A program made the translations under genes and the position numbers. Of a DNA stretch of 64,000 nt, positions 53,401 to 64,000 are shown piece after piece (the first letter of the stretch is position 1; every line of letters begins with the position of its first letter). Origin of the DNA: Volvox africanus (taxonomy: Eukaryota; Chlorophyta; Chlorophyceae; Chlamydomonadales; Volvocaceae); the NCBI GenBank assembly GCA_030268105.1, contig BSDZ01000013.1, positions 1,717,001 through 1,781,000 on the forward strand, written 5' to 3'. The notes below the pieces were generated by a model, which was given only the letters and a program-made list of their open reading frames with translations, ran no database searches and had not been told where the DNA came from.

Positions 53401-54610
53401 TACAAGCACTATGTACCTTTTTGGAAGACGTTCCCCGAGGTAAAGACAGCGCCGTGCAAGTTACTGTAACCGTTGCCTCATAGGATCATCACCTAGGATA
53501 TCACCACAAAGCTTCTACAACATCTGTGCAAAAGGAGCGATGTATGTAAAGGAATGTAGGAATAATAGAAAGTTGGCGTCCTTTTATAAGGATAGTATGA
53601 GGGCGCAAGTCAACGGGTTAAGCCCGCTGATGGTGTTGGTTTCATTACCGCTGGCGGATGGGCAGGAAGGGGGTAACGCCAGGAAACATTGCAAGCGCCT
53701 CGCAGTATGTTCAATCCTCTCCTGGCACAAACCCGTTCCCCGCAACCGTGGGGTTGGGATATTCCCTTCCTGGACCCGCGTGGGGCGGGAACCTCCTCCG
53801 TCGGTTCCAGGAGACCAAGTCGGCCCTGCTGTGGGCGAGTCAGCACGACCGTGAGGCAGCCGCCATCGCCTCCGCCGCGCAACAGGTAGCCCTCACGTAT
53901 CTTCATAAGCGGGCGCTCATGTGCTACTGGCTCAAGGTGCTGCAGGTGGGGAGCTCTGGAGAGCGAGGAGACGAAAAAGTGTTCGGGAAGGGTATGGGAT
54001 TTGCATGTTTGGAGGAGAAGGAAAGGGCAGGAAAACAACAGACTCAGCCACAGGGACGTAGGGGGACGTAAGGGAAGGTAGGTGGACGTAGTAAAACTGC
54101 CATGTGCTTGCACACTGGCATTGTTTTATTCCCTATGACCTGTGCCGATCTGGATTCGGCCTCCCGCCACTCCGGTCCCGTGCATGCAGGAGATCGCGGC
54201 GTTATTGCGGTACACTCCAGGGCCCAATGGTGGCCGGGGCTCGTACAAGCACATGGTGCCGCTGGAGGAGTACATGCATGCTAGAGGGTGGAGGGAGCTG
54301 GACAAGCACCATCTGCGGGTGAGAATTGTAATCCTTGGAGGTATGGCCGTCAGTGTCTCTCAGTGTCTCTCAGTGTCCTCAAATGCGATGTCCGGGAATC
54401 AGCGGGGGGCCTGCTCCTTTTGCCCCCGATATAGCCCTCCAGAATGATGGTACGGCAAGGCCACTTCGCGATACAGTTAAGACATGATATGAGTCTGCAT
54501 CTCTGTCTTTTCTTTCGGCCGCAAATCAGATCCGTTCGCCCGGCGGCAATAACATCGTACTGTCGTAACTCCCGTCCCTGCACAAACAGTATATGGAATT
54601 CTGGGACTGA
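50433..54610 (+). CDS. GT90/CAP10 (POGLUT/rumi-like) glycosyltransferase
   Basis: Nine exons: 50433-50855, 51294-51607, 51738-51818, 52330-52435, 52915-53038, 53366-53439, 53811-53945, 54190-54318 and 54590-54610. Phases close to 468 residues. The N-terminus (FTLSSFFFTCILTWLCS) is a signal peptide or anchor. CAP10-family motifs follow: SLPDVEFLFSTADEP, PVLSFCKSPISHADVLVPD, TPKLFGRFSPYARAAN, FKWLLHLDGQTCSSRLEQL (the classic HLDGxxxSxRLxxLL block), GSLVVKEESGYEAFFHHII, QPYKHYVPFWKTF and SQHDREAAAIASAAQQVA. Relatives add Glc or Xyl to protein or polysaccharide in the ER/Golgi; the acceptor here is unknown. The exon 2 donor is GC (AAG/GCAGGT); the nearby GT would break the frame. A 45-bp in-frame segment (53496-53540, DITTKLLQHL...) could be an extra or optional exon. 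Confidence 0.85.
53043..53135 (+). repeat. (GGGGCA)n hexanucleotide minisatellite
   Basis: About 15 units of GGGGCA with a few GGGCCA variants, in the GT90 intron 53039-53365. It reads as a spurious Gly/Arg frame. Confidence 0.9.
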
Positions 54611-56178
54611 GGAGGTATGTACGGCGGTGGTGTTCCAGGCTCCAGGGAGCGCCAGGTAGGAGGGCCCTGGCTCCAGGGAGACGGACTTGTCTGGTCCGGG
54701 GCGTACTCGCCATTCGCCAAGTGACTCAAGCAAGGTGCCGTTCACCTGAAGGAAAGGGAAGCTGAGTAGATGAGGGGATATCCCTCAGCTTGATCTCTGT
54801 CCACACGTCAGCCAGAAGGATTACATGCGATCACATAACTTACATCACCCGTGGCCACTAACCTGGCAGTCCCTACCTTCCCCGGTATTTCGGGGCACCC
54901 TCAAGTTGTTAGTTGGATGTGAATATGTGAGCTTAATCCGACTTACAATTCCCTTGGGAAAATCGCACTGTTGAGATGAGCGATACATGTATAAGCGAAT
55001 GAGAAGGAAGGAAGAAAGAATTAATATTGCGAGGGCGGGGCGCTTTTGTTCTAACACGAGCTCGGTTAGTAAAGTTTTCGTACAGGCAGGGTCGTCATCT
55101 GTTGAGCCAAGTGGACGTTAATCTCTAGAGTAATTTTGCACTTGGCGTTAAGGACCTTGAAGATCTTGGGGTTTACGTGCTTAAGGATGACGTCCTCGGT
55201 GGCGGTAATCTTATTCACCGGGACCTTGTCCATGTAGCCCTTGGTAGCGGTGTAAACCACCACGGTCTGCGAACAGGACGCCCTCATGGTGTTCGTATAT
55301 TTAAAAATTTCAGCGCCCCCCAGGCAAGCGAGCAAATGTTTTTTATAGACATAATTAATCGGTTCTTCAAAAGGCTCCAGACAATTAATGAATGTATTGC
55401 CCCATATGAACCGCAAACGCCACATCCCTTATGCAATAATTTCATGCAGCGCATTGGCGCTTCCCTAGACTTTTCAAATACAGCGGAGGACAGGTGACGA
55501 AGTGCCTATCAGTGTGAGGTCCCTACTCGCCGTAAGAAGAGGTATATTTCATTTGTCGAAATGATGGTAAAACCTACTGGTTACAACCGTCCAGGACGTA
55601 TAGACGCACCACATGGTACTTATGGACACGGGTGAATCGCTGGCGAGTATGTACCTTGATGAGTATTGCGACGAGGAAAATACAGTAATGTCCAAATTGG
55701 ATATAATGTATGCGCATGAGGCCAGGTCGCCAGCGCCTTGCAGCGCAGTGGATGAACGGTACCAAGATCATTGGTGTGTCATCATGGCTCATCTCTAGGC
55801 CCCGTGTCTTGTGGCGGGCTGGCTGCTGGTGGAGGGCTCTGCCCGGTTCTTCTCTTATTCTTTCTCCCATCCCTGGAGGCAGGAGCCCAAACAAGTTGCG
55901 ATGCATCACCGCTGCCGTTTAGGAACTTCTTCCTCAACCTTTTCCAAAACCCAAAAGACAACTTCTGAGTATTTTAACTTTCCTAACCTTTGCGGCTTAT
56001 ATATCAAGTAAGGAAAAAAATGTCATACCACGCGCGACGTCCCTGTCACGACATGGTAAAACCAACTCCTGTAATGCACTTCGTGCCTTGCTCTTACGTC
56101 CTTCCACGCCACCCTGGAATCGTACAATAATCGTACAGACGCCGAAGTTACACGTTCTGGCACATTCTGGACTTCCTC
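54611..56178. other. region between GT90 and the SDR gene; only an ATP1-like fragment
   Basis: Apart from the fragment at 55066-55266, no gene is supported. Short frames on both strands have no family match, including an antisense frame over the last GT90 exon (54350-54745). Confidence 0.4.
55066..55266 (-). pseudogene. fragment similar to the C-terminus of mitochondrial ATP synthase F1 alpha
   Basis: A 66-residue minus-strand frame ends in TAA. It begins TVVVYTATKGYMDKVPVNKI right after a CAG that could be an acceptor. This resembles the C-terminal part of F1 alpha (VVVVYAATKGYLDKIPVxxI in algal ATP1), including the LDKIPV-like core and a helical tail with a conserved spacing to KITLEINVHL. 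The other roughly 450 residues of alpha, including the P-loop, are absent from this strand upstream. It is therefore a gene fragment, or possibly a short expressed relic; it stays open with no internal stop. Confidence 0.55.
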
Positions 56179-59100
56179 CTATCCAGCCCTATCGTTACTT
56201 ATTGAGCTGCGGGACAGGGGATGTGATGCACTCGCTGCATCGCCTCCACCACCACTAGCGGCCCCCGCGGAATAGAAATCCAGATGGACGCCGTTGTCGT
56301 ACATATCCTCGGCCAGAATATCGTACAGAACCTGCGCACTGGCCCATGGGTCAACCAGCCGGCCGCAGCGCGCGTTGTCCTCGAAGCGTGCCTTAAGCGG
56401 CCCCGGCGGTAGTGCCTCCCTAGCGGCAGCCTGTCGCGGAGACATGGGGGGGGGGGGTTACGGGCGCATGGCCGGCATCGCACCGTAGTGCCAGTTGCTG
56501 ATGCCGCTTCTCGAGGCCGGCCCTGTGCAGAATTCGTGTTGCTCAACGCCCAAGTTGAAAATCTCCATCAAAACATAGCATAAGAGAGAGTTGTTCACTG
56601 AGAGGCAACGGTCTAAGGATGTCATTGAAAGCAGGAAAAAGGGGCCATACCAGCCGAGCAATGTCTGACCGCCGTTAGCTCCTTCTTACTCTCTTATCAT
56701 AGAGAGAGAAGAGGAGGAGGACGTGCGTTTAAATCTTGACCATTCTCACGACGAAAACAGCACTGGGACACAGCGGTGGGAAGGGCTTCGTACCTGAAAG
56801 GCGTACTACAGGACCCCCATCACAAGATTGCATATATCGCGAACATACAAAAAACACATGCTTGCAATGGGGACCCTTGGAACAGCCTAAACTACCAGGA
56901 ATAGAACGGACAGCCTAGGGCGTTGAAAGCAGGCCATTTTCTCGCACGGAGTTGCACACGCGCACCTGCATCTCGGTGTCGATCGGCCCAGGTGCGTAGC
57001 TGAGTGCCCGTACGCGTGCAACTTTGGCGGCGGGGTTGTGCCTAGTGTCTGACCCCAAGGAATCCTGAGATGGCGATGGCGTTCTAGGAAGAAGGGGAGC
57101 AGTGCCGCCCTGCAGCACCGCCTTGGCCTCTTTCTCCTTCTCCTCCTCCTCCGTCGCCGCCGCCGCCGCCGCCGCCACCGCTACAGACGCCAGTTCCGCC
57201 TCCCGCAATGCAGCCTCGTGGGCGATGCTCCGAATGATCATATGTCGCGCCGCTTTGCCCATGCCATACAAAGAGAAATGCTCGTACGGCTGGTCAACAC
57301 TGACGGAGGAAATATTGACAATTGTGATCACACGCCGCTGCTGAGATTCACGTGAAGGATTTGGCGCCGCTTCCGCAGCCGGGCTTGCACCAGCGATGTC
57401 GGTGCCGAGCTGCACGGCGCTGTCGCCGCAGGCTACCGAAGTCTCCGTCCCAAGCGTTTCCGGCCGCGGTGCTTGCAGGTCAGGTTGTCGATCGCCCTCC
57501 GCGGCCCTGCTGGCCCCGGCACGCTCCGTTCCCGGGTGATGGACCTGCTGACTCACGGCTCGTGCAGCCACTGTGGCTCCTTCATTGCATCCCTCAGATT
57601 CCGCAGGTGCCGGCTGCATGGGCGCATTCAGGAAGCTCCGCAGGACAGCGGCTGTAAGGTGCGCGAAGGAGGTGACGTTGAGGTCGGTCTACGGGCGGCA
57701 CGGCGGGCCAGGGAGGGTTGCCCGGATGAGGGTCTCTCCTAACCCTGGTAAAAAGCTTGATAAAAGCACGTGCTGCCGAAGCCAATGCATACACTCACGA
57801 GATCGTGTGTGTGATGATTTCTCGACCCCGAGCTTGCAGCCGACACGAACAGAAAAAGTGAACAAGAGAGATGGTGATGTCATGGTGATGTGTATGTGTG
57901 TGATACGCCGTACGCTATACCTGTCGACGGATGTTTGCCAAGCTCTGATGCTCCAGGGGAACCAGATCTCCCACCTGTGGTCAGGCAGGAATGGCCCATG
58001 GACAGGTCAAGACAGGCCTTGAAAACACAAGCTTGGTATGGGGCGTACGAGAATGAGCACCGAGGGAAGAACGAGCACAGCGGACAGCAGGGGATATGAT
58101 AACCGGGACTATCACGAAAATCACACTCACATCTCCCAAATCACCCTGAAAACATAAAAGCACATATTGTGTAGTAATGCTGATTGACCAACGCTCTGCG
58201 AATCGACTCAGAAGGGTCGGTGTGGTTTGTTCCTGTGTTTTTCTCCAGAGAGCCTCGGACAACAGGATGAACCACGCCCACCCTTCTGCAACGAGATCCC
58301 AAACGAGCAACAAGAACTCCTGGCCTTTCACCACTACCCCCCATGCTATCCTGGGGGCTGCACGTCCCGCCTGCCAGATGCCTTTAACGGCCCCTCCATC
58401 AACGGCAGTCCTGTCCGCCTTCCCCTCTGCTCGGCGCCCTCTTCCTCAACCACACAGGAGAAGAACGAGACTCAGAATCGTTTTTGTGAGCCCAACTGCC
58501 GGCGCTTAGCTGCGCACATACCTGCCCGGCATTGTGCACCAGCAACACATGGGTGTAGGCGGACAGCGGCAGAGGCAGCAGCCCGCTACCACGGCCAACA
58601 CCACGGTTGCAATCATTTCCACCACGTGACGGTACCGCTACCGTGATGGTACTTGTAGCTTTGAGAGCGTCAGCGGTCACCCTGTCGCTGCCGGTCAGTG
58701 CAGTGGAGGCCGTGCCAGCCGGTTCTGCGGCCACTGCAGAAGTGGCTGAGGATGTCTCCGGCTCCAGGCCCACATCCTTCCCGGTTCTCCTCCTCCTCCT
58801 CCTGGAGGTATTCGTTCCCAAATTAGGAGCGGCCGTCAGCAGCTCTGACACATGCTTTTTGAGGCGATCCAAGTCTCCCAGATCAAAACACGCTGTATGA
58901 ACCCGAGTGATTCCCGACATTAGCTTCGATGTTTCGGGTTTTGCTGGTTGGGAGGCAATCACTGCCTCTGACAGACTGATGCTCGGTGGTCTTCCATCTG
59001 GGTCACCATGAGATGCAACAATTGTCTGTTGTAGTGGCGATGAAGATGGCGACAGCGGATGGTTTTTGGGCTTTCCATGTTCTCCAGAATGTTGTCGCTG

Positions 59101-59766
59101 GTGGTGGTGCTGCTGCTCCTGGTGCCGTTGCTGCTCCTCCTCCTCCAGGAGTGGTGCCAACTCAACCCGGACAAACTGACTCAGTCGCACAGAGTCGGAA
59201 GCGAGGAGGACCAGGTCATGGGTCAACCCGAGTGGCGCGCAAGGGGAAGGGGAGACGGCTTTAAGAGCGATGTGGTTGCCACCGGTGCCAGCCGCTTCAG
59301 CACCGTTGTCCGAGTGTGTTTTAAAAGTCGCTTCGATGGCACGTGAGGCAGGAGCTGGCAGTGGTGGGCCCAGCATGACCAGGACGCGGGCGATGGCGGC
59401 ACCCAAGCCCCGAGAGGCGCCCGTTACGATGCTCAAACAACAGGGTGCTGTGCGAGAGGGCTGAAGGAGAATGGCCGGCTCATGTTGTGGCCTGATGGCT
59501 TCAGACACTGCCTGGACTACTGGGCTGGCAGCCAATGTCGCGAGGGATGCTTGATGTGGCAATGTGATTGAAACTCTTCGCAAGGTTAGGATTGTCTTAC
59601 AGTCCCGTCTTGGCTTAGGCTCTCGTGGCAAGGCAGTGAGCACAATCGCTGGTTTTAACCCGCGCCGCGACGCCACCAGACAATGGCGCTGCAACGACAT
59701 TAAGATATCCAGTTGTTGAACGCAAAATACTATCCTTGCCGACAGAGTTTTTAAGCCTGAGATCAT
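56179..59766 (-). CDS. SPR: sepiapterin-reductase-type short-chain dehydrogenase with large insertions
   Basis: NADPH-dependent SDR. Five exons (59766-58522, 58145-58131, 57974-57921, 57688-56966, 56430-56179) give 762 residues; typical sepiapterin reductase has about 260. Core motifs: TGASRGLG (115-122), HVLLVHNAG (about 406-414), GDLGD on a 15-bp exon, DLNVTSFAHLTAAVLRSF, NISSVSVDQPYEHFSLYGMGKAAR with catalytic Ser and YGMGK, ALSYAPGPIDTEMQ, then GRLVDPWASAQVL and HLDFYSAG. The last three match sepiapterin reductase (YAPGPLDTDMQ, KLVDxxxSAQKLL, HVDFYD) better than general SDRs. Ser/Gln/Glu/Gly-rich insertions of about 200 residues before NAG, about 100 before NISS and about 50 after GKAAR enlarge it. 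The start could also be the ATG at 59700. The physiological substrate is unproven; a BH4-related role is inferred. Confidence 0.75.
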
Positions 59767-61112
<1,346 letters not shown>

Positions 61113-61169
61113 AAACTCCGAGTTACGTCTCGCCCCGGCGATTGCTGACTTCATTATACTGACTTCCCC

Positions 61170-61185
61170 GGTGTTTTTTAACACC
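61170..61185 (+). promoter_or_regulatory. histone 3' stem-loop
   Basis: GGTGTT-TTTT-AACACC forms a perfect 6-bp stem with a 4-nt TTTT loop, the exact geometry of metazoan and volvocine histone mRNA 3' hairpins, 58 bp downstream of the H3 stop codon. The base sequence differs from the animal consensus GGCYCTTTTCAGRGCC. Confidence 0.85.
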
Positions 61186-61906
61186 ACCTGAAACTTTGCC
61201 AGGTCAGCCGGTAACGGGGAGCTGTTTGGATCATACACGGCGATTGACGGCCATGAGCTTCCTTAACGACACCGGCCTATAAACGCGGCATTTACGGTTT
61301 AGCATGAGCTTGCAGTACCATCAAGAGTCACCAGCCTATTGTCGATAATGCTGCAGGCGGAGGTAGCCCGTTGATGCTTACCCTACGTCACTGTGTGGGT
61401 CCTTGTGACGAGCACCAAGATAGCTTGTACGGTCCTCTCTTCCATAACAGCGTTTAAACTCAGTTCACTGTCCTTTCATATTTAGTGCTTAATCACGCAA
61501 TTCAAATCCAGACTGTCCGAAGCCGCGCAAAGATGCGGCACATGCCCGTCCACCAACTCAGGCTAGACTCGGATATGCCACAATTTCCACGAATTTTCGT
61601 CGTATCATATTATCGTAACCCACAATACATACGGTTATTCCCAGCACGCGGTGCTCTGTAGTCTTCCTCGTCTTGCTCGCATCCAGCCATAACAACCAGA
61701 TGTGCGGGCATTGACCTGAATCGGCCATGGAAACCCACCATCCGTCAAGCCAGCACGCGGTGCCTGACTCTCCGCCTGCCCCTAAGTGGTCATCCTTAGC
61801 AATGTGTGCCAAGCCGGAATGAATCTATAACTGCTGATGCAATGTGGATGAACTCAGCGGTTGTGTATGAAGCTGCTGCAGCACTTGCGGACGCGGCTGC
61901 AGGACG
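61186..61906. other. convergent intergenic region, no gene supported
   Basis: About 720 bp between the H3 hairpin and the stop of the gene at the right edge. Only short, unsupported frames. Confidence 0.5.
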
Positions 61907-64000
61907 CTATGGATAACGCACAAGACGGCTAGGGGGTTGGGGCTCTTGCATGCCTGCATGTATAACCCGGGCACGCAAAACGGTGGACGACGGTTTACTG
62001 TGTGACACCTTGGTTACGGATGATCCATCCAACCTCCAGATCCTGAAGGTTGACGGCATCGGTGAGGTGCGCCCTTGCAACGGCACCGTACATCCGGAAC
62101 TGTCGGCGGCAGAGACGTCCCCAAGACCCGCAGCGTCATGCGGGGGGCCGGCTCCCTCTTGCGGTCGTTGCCCCCCCGGTTGGAGCTGGAGCTTCTGCAG
62201 CATTTCTTCAACACCGTCCTTTGCTGGTGATGTAGAAGTGACAACGTTGGGCGAGTCCGTCCCGTCCGTCTCGCCATTCCCTTCTGCCAACTCATCCCTG
62301 CTTTGCAACCGTACCACGGCAGCGGTAGACGCTGCTGTTGCCCCCGGCGCCGTCAGATGATTTCTTGTCCCCAGTGATGGCGGCGCTTCGTCCGCTGCTG
62401 CCACAATCGGGCCGCCACTACCACCCCCCGGCGTTGTGGCACCAGCATCCCTGAAAGGGCCCCCCAACGATGGAGCAGACCCCGACGCGACGGACTGGAA
62501 AGATTCCGAAGGCGTTACTGGCCCATGTCCAAGGGATTGAAGCCTCAGAATGCTGGGTTGTGGCCTCATTCCGGACGGCCTTTCAGACGTGCCATCCAGA
62601 CCCCATTTTGTGTAATGTACACGCTGCCATTTCGCGGGATTTGATACCGTCGCTTGAATTTCCACAGCTGGCGGCAGCGACGAGCTGATAGTGGTCACGG
62701 TGCCGCTGCTACCGCCGCTTCTGCCAAGACCTTCAGCCGCCACCGCCGACCTTATCTTCGAGGAGGCAGGTGAAGCGCTTGGGGACTGGGATGCTCCAGG
62801 CTGAGACGATATTCTGACAGAACATCCACTGTGAGTGACCAGTGGGTTAGCAGGGGACCTGTCGCAGGCGGCGCTGAGTGTCACAGTCTGCTCCGCATCC
62901 TTCACATCTGCCGCCCCTTTCCTTGCCTCCACCGCCTGCTCCGCATTTGCGACCCACTCGGCCCCGGCACCGCTTGCTGACGTAACATCCTTGCACAGAA
63001 CCCCGATCCGTGTCTCCGAGGAAGCAGATATTGTCTTATCCCCTCTGCTTATGCTCCCTTCCAACTCCGCCATCTCCCATCGCCCCTCCCGCATCGTGAC
63101 ATCCCCAGCTATTGCCTCCTTACGACCGTCCTCACCCCCGTCCTCTCCCTCCCCCTCTTCCTCCTTCGCCGCCCCTGCCGCGTCCCCATCTGCAGCACCC
63201 TTCCCCCTGCCCTTCTCCCTCGCCTTCACCCCACCACCACTGTTTCCTCGGGTCTTGTTGCTTTCCGTCCCGTCCATTGCATCCGGTCTCTCATGCTCCT
63301 CAGGTAACCCGTGCCAGGCCCGCAAGTGCCTCTGTAATTGCTCCAGCCAGGAAAACACGCCAACCGTGTCGCGCTTATCTCTCAGCAGCGACAGCATGTA
63401 GTGGTGACCCCGCACCGCACAACCGGAGGTGGAATCCTCCAGGGACCCGTTCTCCCGCAGCTGCCCCAGCTGCCTTAAGGTGATCCATGCCAGGCCCTCC
63501 GCCTTCTCCGCCTCCGGGTGCTTCTGCTTCGCTGCAGGGTAAGGAAAAGAGGGCGCCGGTATAGATGCGGGTGCGGGCGCGAGGATTAGTACGTTGCCAG
63601 CGGGGAAACAGGTCCTGCGCGCACCACGTCGGCAAGGACACGGCTCGTATTCGGCATAAACATGGGTATCTAGCTAGCTAGCGAACTGCTATCGTGAAAC
63701 GGTCCTCGGTCCGCTAAAAAGATTAAGATGCTCCCATGTTTACTTATGGTGTCTGTGCTCCTGCTTCTAGGCCCATATGTTTGCTTAGCCGCGCCTTCCT
63801 GTTTCTCTGCCTGCCTGCATGCCGTCCCTTCTGCCTCAGTGCCTTCCTCGCTCCCGGCCTGTCTGCCCTCTGCATCCCACATACCCTTGACCGCCATACC
63901 GTTGATCTTAGCGGCACATCCCCCGGCCAGTTGCCAGGAGTCGGGAAGATGCATGGCGAAGGCCATATAGCGCCCGGACCAGAAGTACTCGGACGGCACC
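61907..64000 (-). CDS. 3' part of an unrecognised gene, truncated by the window
   Basis: Two exons are visible on the minus strand: 64000-63900 (continuing past the window) and 63531-61907, joined in phase 1 (AAKIN-A-KQKHPEAEKAE). The visible part is about 574 residues. The first 130 residues look folded (YFWSGRYMAFAMHLPDSWQL; WITLRQLGQLRENGSLEDS; HYMLSLLRDKRDTVGVFSWL). The remainder is disordered: a basic then Glu/Gly-rich stretch, then Ser/Pro/Ala/Gly-rich sequence with a few hydrophobic islands (VHYTKWGLDG, EEMLQKLQLQPGG, FRIWRLDG). I do not recognise the family. The stop is TAG at 61907-61909. Confidence 0.65.

Noticed and set aside
54350..54745. 131-codon minus-strand frame antisense to the GT90 3' end
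   Set aside because: No family resemblance or splice partners, and it overlaps the well-supported last GT90 exon.

Overview
This window is nuclear DNA of a eukaryote, most likely a volvocine green alga close to Volvox or Chlamydomonas. The genes are split by many short GT-AG introns. Microsatellites and triplet repeats fill several introns. Ala- and Gln-rich linkers are common. The one histone H3 gene encodes the 135-residue form with KTPATGG at K27, which I know from volvocine algae. Its intron falls after RPGT and a 6-bp histone-type hairpin follows it. Two perfect copies of TTTTAGGG, the chlamydomonad telomere unit, lie in an intron. No bacterial, phage, CRISPR or organellar gene set is visible.

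Layout, left to right: a secreted protein made of N-glycosylation-sequon heptads (+, 314-1480); a SAM-dependent methyltransferase of the TIGR00027/LCM fold (-, 3488-6111); a tRNA-dihydrouridine synthase (+, 6574-9665); about 2 kb without a gene; CCDC77 (-, 11814-15009); a 164-residue membrane protein of unknown function (+, 15410-16424); a GT49/LARGE-type glycosyltransferase (-, 17553-19920); about 2 kb without a gene; a class I histone deacetylase in 14 exons (-, 21968-29402); a UDP-rhamnose epimerase/reductase (-, 31539-34854); a 28-exon coiled-coil protein that I read as CCDC180 (-, 35675-49808); a GT90/CAP10 glycosyltransferase (+, 50433-54610); a fragment resembling the C-terminus of mitochondrial ATP synthase alpha (-, 55066-55266); a sepiapterin-reductase-type SDR with very large insertions (-, 56179-59766); histone H3 (+, 60547-61112); and the 3' part of an unrecognised gene that runs off the right edge (-, 61907-64000).

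Exon models were built by hand from splice signals, reading-frame continuity and family resemblance. Phases close across every junction in the main models, but no transcript data were available. Three introns appear to use GC-AG ends. Untranslated regions were not defined.

Themes: four genes concern glycoproteins or sugar nucleotides (the sequon-repeat protein, GT49, GT90 and the rhamnose enzyme), which fits an alga with a glycoprotein extracellular matrix. Two genes belong to centrosome/cilium coiled-coil families (CCDC77, CCDC180). Two concern chromatin (HDAC, H3). Four gene pairs are divergently arranged over 400-800 bp (methyltransferase/Dus, CCDC77/membrane protein, CCDC180/GT90, SPR/H3) and may share promoters. 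Nothing here is a clear multi-gene operon-like system; the less ordinary items are the sequon-repeat protein, the expanded reductase, the ATP synthase fragment and the orphan H3.
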